A stretch of DNA of 64,000 nt from Mycobacterium sp. D16R12 (GTDB taxonomy: Bacteria; Actinomycetota; Actinomycetes; Mycobacteriales; Mycobacteriaceae). The DNA lies in the NCBI RefSeq assembly GCF_002013465.1, contig NZ_MAFC01000005.1, positions 124,001 to 188,000 on the forward strand. Reading direction: 5' to 3'. Made by a program: the position numbers and the translations under genes. This document shows positions 38,660 to 49,077 of the stretch, piece by piece (position 1 is the stretch's first letter; each line of letters starts with the position of its first letter). The notes beneath the pieces were generated by a model. It saw nothing but the letters and a program-made list of their open reading frames with translations. It had not been told where the DNA came from and ran no database searches.

Positions 38660-41600
38660 ATGACTGTGACTGCCCCGCCTCTCGCCGGGGTGATCCGGAC
38701 AGCCTTGCGGGATCCCGCATTCGATGTTCTCGCCCCGGCCATCGCCGCCAAGACCGGCCTTGATCTGACGGCACCGTCGTGTGCTCGCGCATTCGTCGTG
38801 ACCGGTATCGCCGACGCGAGCGATGCGCCCGTCTTGGTTGTGACGGCCACCACCCGGGAGGCGCAAGACCTCGCTGCCGAGCTTCGTGACGTGTACGGCG
38901 ATGCGGTGACGCTGCTGCCGTCCTGGGAGACGCTTCCGCATGAACGGTTGTCGCCCGGTGTCGACACCGTGGGTGCACGGCTACAGGTGCTGCACCGGCT
39001 CGCCCATCCTGAAGATTCCCGGATGGGACCACCGCTGCGGGTCGTGGTCACCACGATTCGCTCGCTGTTGCAGCCGATGTCTCCGGGGCTGTTCGATCTT
39101 GAGCCCGTGGAGCTCACGGTCGGTGCCGAGTCGGAATTCGACGCACTGATCGCCCGCCTGGTCGAGCTCGCCTACACCCGGGTGGACATGGTGGCGGGCC
39201 GTGGCGAGTTCGCGGTGCGCGGCGGCATTCTCGACGTATTCAGTCCCACCGCGGACCATCCGGTGCGTGTCGAGTTCTGGGGCGACGAGGTCAGCGAGAT
39301 GCGCTACTTCGCGGTCGCCGACCAGCGATCGATCCCCGAGCTGGAGGTCACCTCCGTGCTCGCGATGCCCTGTCGTGAACTGCTGCTCACCGCACAGGTG
39401 CGTGCCCGTGCCGCCGAACTCGCCGCGGTGGCGAGTGCCTCCGCGGAGGTGCCCGATGAGCACCGGATCGGGACCGGGGTGGGGGAGATGCTGGCCAAGC
39501 TGGCGGACGGCATCTGCGTCGACGGCATGGAATCTCTGCTGCCCGTGCTGCATTCGGGCGAGCTCACCATGCTGGTCGACCACCTGCCCGATAACGCTCC
39601 CGTGCTGGTCTGCGATCCCGAGAAGGTGCGCACCCGATCGGCGGACCTGGAGCGCACCGGCCGTGAGTTCCTGGAGGCCTCCTGGTCGGTCGCCGCGATA
39701 GGCGCCAATGCGCCGATCGATATTGCCGCGCTGGCCGATTCGGGGTTCAGGGAGCTTGACGACGTCAAGCACACGGCCGATGAAGCCGGACATCCATGGT
39801 GGTCGCTGAGCCCGCTGAGCATGGGTGACGGCCTGTCTGTCGAGCTCGCGGTGCGCCAGTCGCCATCTTCGCGCGGTCACAAGGAGGGCGCCGCGGAGAT
39901 TTTCGCGATGCTGCGCGCTCATGTGATGACGGGTGGACGGGCGGCCGTGGTGGCCGCCGGTGCGGGCACCACCCACCGGATCATGGAGCAGCTGGCCGAA
40001 ACGGAAACGCCTGCAACACTGCTGGAGCCCGGGGCCGAGCCCGCCGAGGGAGTGGTCGGAGTGCTGCGCGGTCACCTCACCGACGGTGCGGTGCTGCCCG
40101 GGGCCAACATCGTCATCGTCACCGAGACCGACCTCACCGGCAGTCGGGTGGCGGCCACCGATGGCAAGCGGTTACCGGCCAAGCGCCGCAACCAGGTTGA
40201 CCCGCTGGCCCTCAGCGCCGGCGATCTCGTGGTACACGATCAGCACGGCATCGGGCGATTCGTCGAGATGGTGGAACGTACCGTCGGCGGAGCCCGTCGG
40301 GAGTACCTGGTGCTGGAATACGGGTCGAGCAAGCGCGGAGCCGCCGCCGGCGGGCAGAGTGATCGCCTGTATGTACCGATGGATTCGCTCGATCAGTTGT
40401 CCCGGTACGTGGGTGGCGAGTCACCCGGCCTGAGCCGCCTCGGCGGCAGTGACTGGACTAACACGAAGACCAAGGCGCGCAAGGCTGTTCGCGAGATCGC
40501 CGGTGAGCTCGTGGCACTATACGCGGCGCGCCAGGCGGCGCCCGGGCACGCCTTCGCGCCGGACACTCCGTGGCAGCGGGAAATGGAAGACGCCTTCGGC
40601 TTCGTCGAGACCGTCGATCAGCTGACCGCCATCACCGAGGTGAAATCCGATATGGAGAAACCGGTCCCGATGGACCGGGTGGTGTGCGGCGACGTGGGCT
40701 ACGGCAAGACCGAGATCGCGGTGCGCGCGGCGTTCAAGGCCGTCCAGGACGGTAAGCAGGTCGCGGTGCTGGTGCCCACGACGCTGTTGGCCGACCAGCA
40801 CCTGCAGACCTTCACCGATCGCACCGCTGGGTTTCCGGTCAAGGTGGCCGGCCTGTCCCGATTCACCGATCCCGCCACCTCGAAGCTGGTCATCGAGGGA
40901 ATGGCCGACGGCTCAGTCGATATCGTGATCGGCACCCATCGTCTGCTGCAGACGGCGGTGCGATGGAAGGACCTCGGTCTGGTGGTCGTCGACGAGGAGC
41001 AGCGCTTCGGCGTCGAACACAAGGAACACATCAAGGCGCTGCGCACCCATGTCGACGTTCTCACCATGAGTGCGACCCCGATCCCGCGCACGCTGGAGAT
41101 GAGCCTGGCCGGCATCCGGGAGATGTCGACCATTCTGACTCCACCGGAGGAGCGCTACCCGGTGCTGACGTACGTGGGCCCGCACGACGACAAGCAGGTG
41201 GCGGCGGCATTGCGCCGCGAGCTGTTGCGCGACGGGCAGGCGTTCTACGTGCACAACCGGGTGAGCACCATCGACAGGGCTGCCGCCCGATTGCGTGAGC
41301 TGGTGCCGGAGGCCAGAGTGGTTGTGGCGCACGGTCAGATGCCCGAGGAATTACTGGAGCGCACCGTCGAGGGGTTCTGGAACCGGGAGTACGACATCCT
41401 GGTGTGCACCACCATCATCGAGACGGGGCTGGACATTTCCAACGCCAACACACTGATCGTGGAGCGGGCCGATATTTTCGGGCTGTCGCAACTGCATCAG
41501 CTGCGTGGTCGCGTCGGCCGCAGCCGTGAACGTGGATATGCGTACTTCCTGTATTCGCCCGAGGTGCCGCTGACCGAGACCGCCTACGACAGGCTCTCGA

Positions 41601-42313
41601 CCATCGCGCAGAACAACGATCTGGGTGCCGGTATGGCCGTGGCCATGAAGGACCTGGAAATTCGCGGTGCGGGCAACGTGCTCGGTGTCGAGCAATCCGG
41701 TCACGTCGCCGGGGTGGGTTTCGATCTCTACGTCCGGCTTGTCGGTGAGGCCGTCGAGGCATACCGCGCGGCCGCCGACGGGAAGACGGTGCAGACCGCG
41801 GAGGAGCCCAAGGAGGTGCGTATCGATCTTCCTGTCGATGCGCATCTGCCCACGGACTACATCGGCAGCGATCGGTTGCGCCTCGAGGCGTACCGCAGGC
41901 TGGCGGCAGCCGGGGACGCCGCGCAGATCAATGCGGCCGTGGAAGAGCTCCTCGACCGTTACGGGCCGCTGCCGCTTCCGGTGCAGCGCCTGGTCGCCGT
42001 GGCCTCGCTGCGGTTGCTGTGCCGCGAGATGGAAATCACCGATCTTTCGGTGGCCGGTAGCAATATCCGGATACAGCCGCTACCGCTGCTGGATTCGGCG
42101 CAATTGAGGCTCAAACGTTTACACCCCGCGGCCCAATATCGGGCGACGACTTCCGTTGTCCAGGTTCCCATCCCGCGCGCCGGCGACGGAGGTGTGGGCT
42201 CGGAGCGGATCCGTGACCTGGAGCTCGTGCATATGATTGTTGATCTGCTGCTGGCATTGTCGGGGCGTCCCGCGGGCAGTGTGGATATCACGCGAGTGGA
42301 GGTGAGCAAATGA
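38660..42313 (+). CDS. mfd: transcription-repair coupling factor
   Basis: 1217-aa SF2 translocase that removes stalled RNA polymerase at DNA damage and recruits UvrA. It has an N-terminal UvrB-like module, an RNA-polymerase-interacting CarD-like domain (about residues 500-580; [12 protein letters not shown]), a RecG-like motor with Walker [10 protein letters not shown] (near 677), the DEEQ box VVDEEQRFG, motif [14 protein letters not shown], and a C-terminal UvrA-binding inhibitory domain. Overlaps mazG by 4 bp (ATGA). Confidence 0.97.
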   Translation: MTVTAPPLAGVIRTALRDPAFDVLAPAIAAKTGLDLTAPSCARAFVVTGIADASDAPVLVVTATTREAQDLAAELRDVYGDAVTLLPSWETLPHERLSPGVDTVGARLQVLHRLAHPEDSRMGPPLRVVVTTIRSLLQPMSPGLFDLEPVELTVGAESEFDALIARLVELAYTRVDMVAGRGEFAVRGGILDVFSPTADHPVRVEFWGDEVSEMRYFAVADQRSIPELEVTSVLAMPCRELLLTAQVRARAAELAAVASASAEVPDEHRIGTGVGEMLAKLADGICVDGMESLLPVLHSGELTMLVDHLPDNAPVLVCDPEKVRTRSADLERTGREFLEASWSVAAIGANAPIDIAALADSGFRELDDVKHTADEAGHPWWSLSPLSMGDGLSVELAVRQSPSSRGHKEGAAEIFAMLRAHVMTGGRAAVVAAGAGTTHRIMEQLAETETPATLLEPGAEPAEGVVGVLRGHLTDGAVLPGANIVIVTETDLTGSRVAATDGKRLPAKRRNQVDPLALSAGDLVVHDQHGIGRFVEMVERTVGGARREYLVLEYGSSKRGAAAGGQSDRLYVPMDSLDQLSRYVGGESPGLSRLGGSDWTNTKTKARKAVREIAGELVALYAARQAAPGHAFAPDTPWQREMEDAFGFVETVDQLTAITEVKSDMEKPVPMDRVVCGDVGYGKTEIAVRAAFKAVQDGKQVAVLVPTTLLADQHLQTFTDRTAGFPVKVAGLSRFTDPATSKLVIEGMADGSVDIVIGTHRLLQTAVRWKDLGLVVVDEEQRFGVEHKEHIKALRTHVDVLTMSATPIPRTLEMSLAGIREMSTILTPPEERYPVLTYVGPHDDKQVAAALRRELLRDGQAFYVHNRVSTIDRAAARLRELVPEARVVVAHGQMPEELLERTVEGFWNREYDILVCTTIIETGLDISNANTLIVERADIFGLSQLHQLRGRVGRSRERGYAYFLYSPEVPLTETAYDRLSTIAQNNDLGAGMAVAMKDLEIRGAGNVLGVEQSGHVAGVGFDLYVRLVGEAVEAYRAAADGKTVQTAEEPKEVRIDLPVDAHLPTDYIGSDRLRLEAYRRLAAAGDAAQINAAVEELLDRYGPLPLPVQRLVAVASLRLLCREMEITDLSVAGSNIRIQPLPLLDSAQLRLKRLHPAAQYRATTSVVQVPIPRAGDGGVGSERIRDLELVHMIVDLLLALSGRPAGSVDITRVEVSK

Positions 42314-43272
42314 CCGTCATCCTTGTGGACCCGCGCCATCCGTCGATGGTCCCGGTTGAGGCGGTCGGGTTGCTCGCCGGCGATCTGCAGTACACCGAGG
42401 AGCTCCCGGTCCGGCTGGCGTGGACGCTGTCGACCGCGCGTCCGGTGTACATCGGGGAGGATGCCCCCGCGCTGTTGTCCTCGGACCGCGATCATCCGGA
42501 GGTGAAGGCGCGGATCGAGGCCGGGGCCAAGATCATCGCGCCGCCGGCACGCCAGGGCGAAAAGCTTATCGACGCGGTGGCGGTGATGGACCGGCTGCGG
42601 ACGAACGGCCCGTGGGAGAGCACCCAGACCCACGATTCCCTGCGCCGGTACTTGCTCGAAGAGACCTACGAGCTGTTCGATGCCGTGCGCACCGGTGACG
42701 TGGACGAGCTTCGCGGAGAGCTGGGAGATGTACTGCTGCAGGTGCTCTTCCACGCCCGCATCGCGGAGGACGCCCCGGAGCATCCGTTCAACATCGACGA
42801 CGTCGCCGAGGCATTGCTGAAGAAGTTGGGTAACCGCATTCCGGTAATACTCGGTGCCGGTGGGGATTCCAGCTCGATCTCGTTGGAAGAGCAACTGGCG
42901 CAATGGGAAGAGCGCAAGGCGCAGGAGAAGGATCGCGACTCGTGCCTGGACGGCGTGTCCAGCAGCCAGCCTGCGCTCGCGCTCACTCAAAAGGTGCTGG
43001 GCAGAGTGACGGCCGCGGGTCTGCCCCAAGAGTTGATCCCGGCACAGCTGCTGTCGGTGACCATCGAACTTGAGGGTGACGCTGAGAACCAGCTGCGTGC
43101 AGATGTTTTGGAGTTCATGGACACCGTGCGCCGCGCCGAGAAGGCCATTCTGGCGGGACGTCGCGGCGAGGATGTCGTAGCGGGGTTGGCCAGCACCGAC
43201 CTGCGCGGTGTCGACGGCGAGGAATGGCGCGAACATTGGCTGCGGAATCCGGCTGAGGACCCAGTCACCTAG
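42310..43272 (+). CDS. mazG: nucleoside triphosphate pyrophosphohydrolase MazG
   Basis: 320-aa all-alpha NTP pyrophosphatase that clears aberrant or oxidised nucleotides. The central MazG domain has the metal-binding pattern [10 protein letters not shown]...[13 protein letters not shown] (about residues 118-155). Orthologue of Rv1021 and coupled to mfd by an ATGA overlap. The N-terminal 90 residues form the mycobacterial extension. Confidence 0.94.
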   Translation: MTVILVDPRHPSMVPVEAVGLLAGDLQYTEELPVRLAWTLSTARPVYIGEDAPALLSSDRDHPEVKARIEAGAKIIAPPARQGEKLIDAVAVMDRLRTNGPWESTQTHDSLRRYLLEETYELFDAVRTGDVDELRGELGDVLLQVLFHARIAEDAPEHPFNIDDVAEALLKKLGNRIPVILGAGGDSSSISLEEQLAQWEERKAQEKDRDSCLDGVSSSQPALALTQKVLGRVTAAGLPQELIPAQLLSVTIELEGDAENQLRADVLEFMDTVRRAEKAILAGRRGEDVVAGLASTDLRGVDGEEWREHWLRNPAEDPVT

Positions 43273-43331
43273 ACGGTAGCTACGTTTGTGCCGGGTGCGC
43301 CTTTGTGCCCGGCATCGCGGGACGATGGTCC

Positions 43332-43353
43332 GCACAGCATTTGCACAGCATTT
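43332..43353 (+). repeat. 11-bp perfect tandem duplication in the efe promoter
   Basis: GCACAGCATTT occurs twice back to back (43332-43342, 43343-43353). The second copy supplies part of the candidate -35 box and runs into the IdeR box. Confidence 0.8.
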
Positions 43354-43369
43354 AGGTACGCCATACCTT
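43341..43369 (+). promoter_or_regulatory. promoter of the fused efeUO gene (leaderless)
   Basis: TTGCAC (43341-43346) and TACCTT (43364-43369) are 17 bp apart. Transcription starting 7 bases downstream would begin on the GTG at 43376. There is no Shine-Dalgarno sequence, consistent with a leaderless mRNA. Confidence 0.6.
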
Positions 43370-43370
43370 A
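43352..43370. promoter_or_regulatory. candidate IdeR (iron repressor) box 1
   Basis: TTAGGTACGCCATACCTTA matches the mycobacterial IdeR consensus TTAGGTTAGGCTAACCTAA at 13 of 19 positions by my count and is itself a near-perfect palindrome. It covers the -10 box of the fused efeUO gene, a position that would give iron-dependent repression. Confidence 0.7.
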
Positions 43371-43375
43371 TCTGT

Positions 43376-45430
43376 GTGGTCTTATCGGATGCGGTTCCCA
43401 ATCTGCTCATAGGCCTGCGGGAGGGCCTCGAGGCTGGGCTTGTGGTGAGCATTCTGCTTGCCGCTGTCCATCGTTCACCGCTGGCGGCAAACGGGCGCCG
43501 GGCCACCGCCCCGGTGTGGCTGGGCGTTCTCGGTGCACTCTCGGTGTCGGCCAGCTTCGCGGCGGTGCTCAACTCCACGACCAGCTCGCTCGGCGCGAAC
43601 GGCCAGGACGTGGTGGGCGGCGTACTCAGCATCCTTGCCGTTGGATTGGTCACCGCGATGATCTTCTGGATGTCGCGGACCGCCGCCAGCCTGTCCGGTG
43701 AGCTGTCGGGCAAGGTTGAGCACGCCCTCATCCTCGGTGCCGGTGCGCTGGCCCTGACGGCGTTCTTGGCTGTTGCCCGCGAGGGACTGGAGACAACCCT
43801 GTTCTTCTGGACCGCGGCCAAGGCGGCGGGGGAGACCACTGGACCGGTGATCGGCGGTGCCATCGGGCTGGCGATCGCGGTGGCGCTGTGCTGGTTGCTG
43901 TATCGCCGCGCGGTCAAGCTCAACCTCAAGGTGTTCTTCACGCGGACGGCGGTGGTGCTCATTGTGATCGCCGCGGGCATCCTTGCGTACGGCATCGGCG
44001 ACCTGCAGACCGCGGGTTGGCTGCCCGGGCGGACCTGGTACGCATTCGATCTGAGTCAACGCATTTCCGCGGACTCCTGGTGGGTCACCATCGTCACCGG
44101 CATCACTCAGCTCACGCCGCGGATGACCGTGCTGCAGGTGGTGGCCTGGGCTGGGTACTTGGTACTGGTGATACCCCCGTTTCTGCGGGTATCGCGCGAA
44201 AACCATTCGCCCACTGGCACGTCCGAGCCGGACGGCGAGCCGTCGGCCTTCGCCCGGTTGATCGGTCAGCGCCCGCTCGCGGTTGCCGCGGCCATCGTGG
44301 TGGTGCCCGTACTCGCGGCGGCTGCGGTCATTGCGATCCTCCCGTCCGCCAACCGTGACACCGGTACGCAGGTGACGGTGACTGCCACCGGGTGCGCAGA
44401 GGACTGGAAGTCCGTCGGTACCGGAGTGCAGACATTCTCTGTCGTGAACAAGTCGGGCAAGACCGGCGAGATCAACCTGGTGGACGGCAACAACGGCGTG
44501 GTGGCCGAGATCGAAACTCTCGGACCGTCGACCAGCGCCACGATCACCGCAACGCTCTCTGACGGAACCTACAAGTTCGCGTGTCTGATGGCCGGGCAAC
44601 CTGCCAGGTACTCCGCGGCCCTGCAGGTCAGCGGGAACGCCGTCCCCGATGCGCCCCGGCCCGTCGTCAGGGTGACCGAGGACGACCTCAAGCCGCCCAT
44701 GGAGGCCTACCAGCGTTACGCCGACAACCTCCTGGCGACGCTAGGAACCCAGGCGCGGGCACTTCGTGCCGACCTTGCCGCGGGAAACATTGAAGCGGCT
44801 AAGAAGGATTGGGTGCCTGCGATTCTGACGTGGAATCGGATCGGCGCGGCGTACGGCAGTTTCAAGGACTATGGGGATGCCATCGCCGGGCTGCCGCACG
44901 GGCTCCCCGACGGGGTGCACGATCCCGATTTCAAAGGCTTGCGCCGCCTGGAGTACGGGCTGTGGCATGGGCGGCCCGTGTCGGTGCTGGTCCCGGTGGC
45001 AGACGAATTGGTCACCACTGTCGACACGCTGCGCGCGCATTTGGCGGACGTGATGATCGAACCAGCCGATCAGACGAAGCGCCCACACGAAATTCTTGAG
45101 GACACCTTGCGATTCCAGCTCATGGGCTTTACGAACCAGGGGGCGGGGACCGAGTATCCGGAGGCGGCGGCCGCGGTCGAAGCCACGCGAGCGGTACTGG
45201 GTCAGTTCTCCGGGCTGATCAATGCGCGCGACCCAAAACTGTTGGGAAAAAGCAATTCCCAGCTCGATATTCTTGATGCGGCACTCAAGGCGACACAGCA
45301 GGGCGGTCACTGGCGACCGCTTGCCGAGGTGCCACTGGCCGGTCGCCAGGCGGTGGATGCCGCACTGGGGCAAGTGCTTGAGACGCTTGCCTCGGTACCG
45401 CTGCTGATCGAACTCCCGCCGAGCCGTTGA
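43376..45430 (+). CDS. fused EfeU-EfeO iron uptake protein (FTR1 permease plus cupredoxin/M75 domain)
   Basis: About 684 aa from GTG at 43376. Residues 1-275 are an FTR1-type permease with both REGLE motifs (R15-E19 and R135-E139). A further membrane helix (about 300-322) leads to an extracytoplasmic cupredoxin-like domain with Cys near 340 and 403, then an imelysin/M75 domain (about 430-680). The M75 HxxE motif is altered: it reads RRLE at 523-526, whereas the separate EfeO in this window has HRLE. The longer open frame from 43286 would include the promoter and IdeR box, so it is rejected. Followed 17 bp later by a DyP peroxidase gene. Confidence 0.9.
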   Translation: MVLSDAVPNLLIGLREGLEAGLVVSILLAAVHRSPLAANGRRATAPVWLGVLGALSVSASFAAVLNSTTSSLGANGQDVVGGVLSILAVGLVTAMIFWMSRTAASLSGELSGKVEHALILGAGALALTAFLAVAREGLETTLFFWTAAKAAGETTGPVIGGAIGLAIAVALCWLLYRRAVKLNLKVFFTRTAVVLIVIAAGILAYGIGDLQTAGWLPGRTWYAFDLSQRISADSWWVTIVTGITQLTPRMTVLQVVAWAGYLVLVIPPFLRVSRENHSPTGTSEPDGEPSAFARLIGQRPLAVAAAIVVVPVLAAAAVIAILPSANRDTGTQVTVTATGCAEDWKSVGTGVQTFSVVNKSGKTGEINLVDGNNGVVAEIETLGPSTSATITATLSDGTYKFACLMAGQPARYSAALQVSGNAVPDAPRPVVRVTEDDLKPPMEAYQRYADNLLATLGTQARALRADLAAGNIEAAKKDWVPAILTWNRIGAAYGSFKDYGDAIAGLPHGLPDGVHDPDFKGLRRLEYGLWHGRPVSVLVPVADELVTTVDTLRAHLADVMIEPADQTKRPHEILEDTLRFQLMGFTNQGAGTEYPEAAAAVEATRAVLGQFSGLINARDPKLLGKSNSQLDILDAALKATQQGGHWRPLAEVPLAGRQAVDAALGQVLETLASVPLLIELPPSR

Positions 45431-45447
45431 CCAAGGAGCCGCGCAAT

Positions 45448-46674
45448 ATGGATGTCAACCGCAGGAATTTCCTCCGCGGCGCTGCGATCGGTGCCGCCGG
45501 CACCGCGGTCACGGGTGCGGTGCTCGCCCACGGTGCCGAGGTCGATGCGAACGCAGCGGCAGTAGCCGTACCGCCGAATCGATACCCCTTCCATGGGGCC
45601 AAGCAATCGGGAATCCTCACCCCGGTTCCCGCCGAGAAGCAGAACTTCGCCTGCCACGTGGCTTTCGACGTGACGTCGACGAACAGGGATGCGCTGGCCG
45701 GTGCCTTCAGGAAGCTGACCGAGCGTGCGCGATTCCTATGTACCGGCGGCACTCCGCCGGAGCTGGGTGTGGGGCAACCGCCCGCGGACAGCGAGGTGGT
45801 CGGGCCTGTGGTCGAGGCGGATGGCCTGACGGTAACGGTTGCCGTCGGGTCGAGCCTGTTCGATACCAGATTTGGCCTGGCCGAACGCAAGCCCGCCAAA
45901 CTCAAACCAATGACTGTGTTCCCCAACGACTTTCCCGAGGCTGCGTGGTCGCACGGCGATCTGTTGGTTCAGCTGTGCGCCCACAATCCCGATACGGTGC
46001 ACCACGCACTGCGGGACATCACCCGCGCTCTGCGAGGTGATCTGCAGATGCGTTGGCGGATTGAGGGATACAATTCGCCGCCCCGCCCGTCGGGAACAGG
46101 CCGCAATCTGTTGGGCTTCAAAGACGGCACCGCCAACCCGGTGTCCAACGATGCCGAGAAGCTGATCTGGGTGAGCGAGGGTGAGCCGGCCTGGACGGCG
46201 GATGGCACCTACATGGTGGTGCGCCTCATCCGGATGCTCGTGGAGTTCTGGGACCGTGTCTCCATCAATGAACAGGAGCGGATGTTCGGGCGCCGGCGCG
46301 ACAGCGGCGCACCGCTGGACGGGAACAACGAATTCGACACCCCCAACTACGCGACTGATCCCGCAGGTCAGACGATTCCGCTCGATGCGCACATCAGACT
46401 GGCCAACCCGCGCACCACGGAAACGGACAACCAGCGGTTGGTGCGGCGCTCCTACAACTACGACCTGGGCGTGGATCTGAACGGGAACATGCAGTCAGGC
46501 CATGTGTTCGTCTGCTTCCAGCAAGATCTGGAGCGCCAGTTCGAAACCGTGCAGAACCGGTTGAACGACGAGCCGCTCGTCGACTACGTGCAGCCATTCG
46601 GTGGCGGGTACTTCTTCGCGCTGCCCGGTGTCGCCGATGAGAATGACTGGTATGGAAAGGCCCTGCTCGGCTAG
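45448..46674 (+). CDS. Tat-exported DyP-type peroxidase (EfeB-like), copy 1
   Basis: About 408 aa. The N-terminus carries a twin-arginine signal (RRNFLRG, residues 5-11, then an Ala/Gly hydrophobic stretch). Haem DyP signatures are present: GFKDGTANP with the catalytic Asp, and DAHIRLANP with the proximal His. Partner of the fused EfeU-EfeO gene upstream; EfeB proteins are proposed to oxidise ferrous iron or release iron from haem. ATG at 45448 follows AAGGAG. Its stop overlaps that of the second DyP gene by 4 bp. Confidence 0.92.
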   Translation: MDVNRRNFLRGAAIGAAGTAVTGAVLAHGAEVDANAAAVAVPPNRYPFHGAKQSGILTPVPAEKQNFACHVAFDVTSTNRDALAGAFRKLTERARFLCTGGTPPELGVGQPPADSEVVGPVVEADGLTVTVAVGSSLFDTRFGLAERKPAKLKPMTVFPNDFPEAAWSHGDLLVQLCAHNPDTVHHALRDITRALRGDLQMRWRIEGYNSPPRPSGTGRNLLGFKDGTANPVSNDAEKLIWVSEGEPAWTADGTYMVVRLIRMLVEFWDRVSINEQERMFGRRRDSGAPLDGNNEFDTPNYATDPAGQTIPLDAHIRLANPRTTETDNQRLVRRSYNYDLGVDLNGNMQSGHVFVCFQQDLERQFETVQNRLNDEPLVDYVQPFGGGYFFALPGVADENDWYGKALLG

Positions 46675-47942
46675 CCGAAGAGCTCCTGACCCCAATACTC
46701 CTTGGGGCCCAGTCCCGGGGGGCAGGCGAAGATGGCCGACCCGGTATGCAGGATGTACTCGTTGAGGGCGTCCTCGGTGGCCAGCTTGCGCTGCATCGGG
46801 ATGAACTGGCTCTGCGGATTGCGCATGAAGGCGATGAAGAACAGCCCCGCATCCAGATGCCCGAAGCCGTCCGACCCGTCGGTGAAGTTGTAACCGCGGC
46901 GCAAGATCTCGATGCCGCCCAATTCCTCGGCGGAAGCCAGTCGCACGTGCGCGTCCACGTCGAGCAGCGGTTCCCCGTCGGATTTCTTACCGCTGAAGTC
47001 GATGGTCGCGAACTCGTCGGCCTGACCGATGGGCGCACCGGATCCCTTGGCGCGCCCGATGACTCGTTCCTGCTCGTTGAGTACGGTGCGGTCCCAGCTC
47101 TCGATCAGCATCCGGATGCGCCGTGCCACCAGGTAGGTGCCGCCCGTCATCCATTGGGGGTTGTCGCCCTTGGCCACCCAGACACTGGTGTCGACCTTCT
47201 CGGTGTCTTCGGCCTTGATGTTGCGGGTGCCGTCCTTGAACCCGAACAGGTTTCGCGGCGTCACTTGTGACCGGCTGGTCGAGGAGGTGCGGCCGAATCC
47301 TAGCTGCGACCACTTGACCGCAACGGTTCCAAAGCCCACCCGGGCCAGATTGCGGATGGCATGCACCGCGACTTGCGGGTCGTCGGCGCAGGCCTGAATA
47401 CAGATATCGCCGCCGCAACGAGCGGGGTCCAGCTTCTCGTTACGGAACTTCGGCAGGTCCTGCAACGCGGGCGGCAGCTTGTCGGCGATGCCGAATCGGT
47501 CCACCCCGTCCTTGCGGAAGAACGACGGCCCGAACCCGATCGTCAGGGTCAGCGCGGAGGCGGCCAGGTCCAGCGCCTCACCCGTATCCGTCGGTGGGGC
47601 ATAGGGATTGCCGTCTACCGCACCGCCGGGTGTGGTCTCCTGGCCCTGGGACATCCGCTCGGCCATGTCGGTCCACTGGCGCAGCATGGCCTGCACCTCG
47701 CCGCGGGTGGCGTTGGGCATCACGTCGAAGGCGCAGAAATGCATCCGGTCCTGTGCCGGGGTGGTGATCCCGGCCTGGTGATCGCCCCGGAACGGGACCT
47801 TGAGGTTTACCGGTCCGGTGCCGGCCGCGCTCGCGCGACCGCCCAACACCCCCGCGCCCGCGGCCCCGGCCACGGCGGCGGTGACCCCCGCCGCGCCCAG
47901 CAGCTTGCGGCGGTTGAACCCGCTACCGTCCGGCGATGACAC
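46671..47942 (-). CDS. efeB: Tat-exported DyP-type peroxidase EfeB, copy 2
   Basis: 423 aa with a twin-arginine signal (NRRKLLGAAG, residues 10-19) and the DyP blocks GFKDGTRNI and DAHVRLAS. It is the last gene of an efeU-efeO-efeB operon on the minus strand, overlapping efeO by 20 bp, which makes it the canonical EfeB. Only moderately similar by eye to copy 1, so this is not a fresh duplication. Confidence 0.93.
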   Translation of the reverse strand: MSSPDGSGFNRRKLLGAAGVTAAVAGAAGAGVLGGRASAAGTGPVNLKVPFRGDHQAGITTPAQDRMHFCAFDVMPNATRGEVQAMLRQWTDMAERMSQGQETTPGGAVDGNPYAPPTDTGEALDLAASALTLTIGFGPSFFRKDGVDRFGIADKLPPALQDLPKFRNEKLDPARCGGDICIQACADDPQVAVHAIRNLARVGFGTVAVKWSQLGFGRTSSTSRSQVTPRNLFGFKDGTRNIKAEDTEKVDTSVWVAKGDNPQWMTGGTYLVARRIRMLIESWDRTVLNEQERVIGRAKGSGAPIGQADEFATIDFSGKKSDGEPLLDVDAHVRLASAEELGGIEILRRGYNFTDGSDGFGHLDAGLFFIAFMRNPQSQFIPMQRKLATEDALNEYILHTGSAIFACPPGLGPKEYWGQELFG

Positions 47943-49077
47943 CTTGTACCTCGCTGACCTCCTTGGACAACGCGTCGATGGCGTGCGCCAGTTCGATGCG
48001 CTGATCCTGGGTCACGGTGTCGTACAAGACGAATCCGTCACCCTTGCGGTACTTGCCGAGCAGCGTGTCGACTTCCTTGAACCGCTTGTCGATTGCCTGT
48101 CCCAGTTCGGGTTTGCGCTCGTCCAGGATCGGCCGCACGGTAGCGATCGCGTTCTGCGAGCCATCGACGTTGGCCTGGAAGTCCCACAGGTCGGTGTGGC
48201 TGAAAGCCTCTTCCTCGCCGGAGATCTTCGTCCTGGCCACCTCGTCGAGCAGAGTCTGCGCTCCGCCCGCGATCTTGGTGGTGTTGATGTCGAAGTCCTT
48301 GGCGCGCACGCCGTCCGAGAGCTCCTTGATGTCCTTGAGCAGCTGATCGGCGATGGCGTCGGTATCGGGCTGCAGGCCCGTCACCCACAGATCCTTCTCC
48401 AGCCGGTGATAACCGGTCCACTTCTCGCCGGGCTGAAGATCGGCCTCGCGCAGGTCGATTCGCGGGTCCAGGTCATTGGGGAAGGCCTCGGCGACCGGCT
48501 CGATCCGCTCGTAGTACACCCGGCTGGTCGGGTACTGCGCCTTGGCGGAGGCGATGTCCTTGGCCTTCACCGCGTCGACGAACTTGGTGGCGGATTCACT
48601 GAGGGCGTCCACCTGGGTGATCACATAGCCGCGGTAGCGGTCGGTGGCGTCCTTGAACTTGCCGTCGGCATCGAGCTTCACCGCGGCACCGGTGATCTTG
48701 AAGTCGCCGCGGATGCCGTCGCCGATCATGCCCGGCTTGCACGCGGTCTGATAGGTACCGGGCTCGGTGAACTGCACGATGAGCTTGCGGCTGATGCCCG
48801 AGCCGATGTTCTCGACCTCGCCGAGCGCGCGGTCGCCCTTGTCGTAGACGTAGAACTCGGTGACCTTCGACCCGTTGTTGGTCACCTGGAAAGTGACGGG
48901 GCCCGTGGTGGCCTCGGTCTTGGAGACCTCGCAGCTGGTGTCGGTGGCGGTCACAGTGATCTCTTGACCGGCGCCGGCAGCACCGCCCTGCGCGGGTTCC
49001 TTAGGGGTGCAAGCCGCCAGGGTTGTACCGGTGGCCACCGCAAGTGCGGTGGCCACAATGGCGAGTGACAGTCTCAT
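47923..49077 (-). CDS. efeO: iron uptake lipoprotein EfeO (cupredoxin plus M75)
   Basis: 384 aa. A signal peptide and lipobox LAAC (Cys23) anchor it outside the membrane. A cupredoxin-like domain (about residues 37-135) precedes a peptidase-M75/imelysin domain with the metal-binding HRLE motif intact in GYHRLEKDLW. Takes up ferrous/ferric iron together with EfeU. Overlaps efeU by 4 bp and efeB by 20 bp. Confidence 0.93.
   Translation of the reverse strand: MRLSLAIVATALAVATGTTLAACTPKEPAQGGAAGAGQEITVTATDTSCEVSKTEATTGPVTFQVTNNGSKVTEFYVYDKGDRALGEVENIGSGISRKLIVQFTEPGTYQTACKPGMIGDGIRGDFKITGAAVKLDADGKFKDATDRYRGYVITQVDALSESATKFVDAVKAKDIASAKAQYPTSRVYYERIEPVAEAFPNDLDPRIDLREADLQPGEKWTGYHRLEKDLWVTGLQPDTDAIADQLLKDIKELSDGVRAKDFDINTTKIAGGAQTLLDEVARTKISGEEEAFSHTDLWDFQANVDGSQNAIATVRPILDERKPELGQAIDKRFKEVDTLLGKYRKGDGFVLYDTVTQDQRIELAHAIDALSKEVSEVQGVIAGR

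Noticed and set aside
42310..43272. MazG as part of a toxin-antitoxin system
   Set aside because: It is the housekeeping NTP pyrophosphohydrolase coupled to mfd; no mazEF genes are nearby.
41959..43995. 678-aa open frame on the minus strand across mfd, mazG and the fused efe gene
   Set aside because: It is antisense to three well-supported genes, and its translation has no family features; a high-GC shadow frame.
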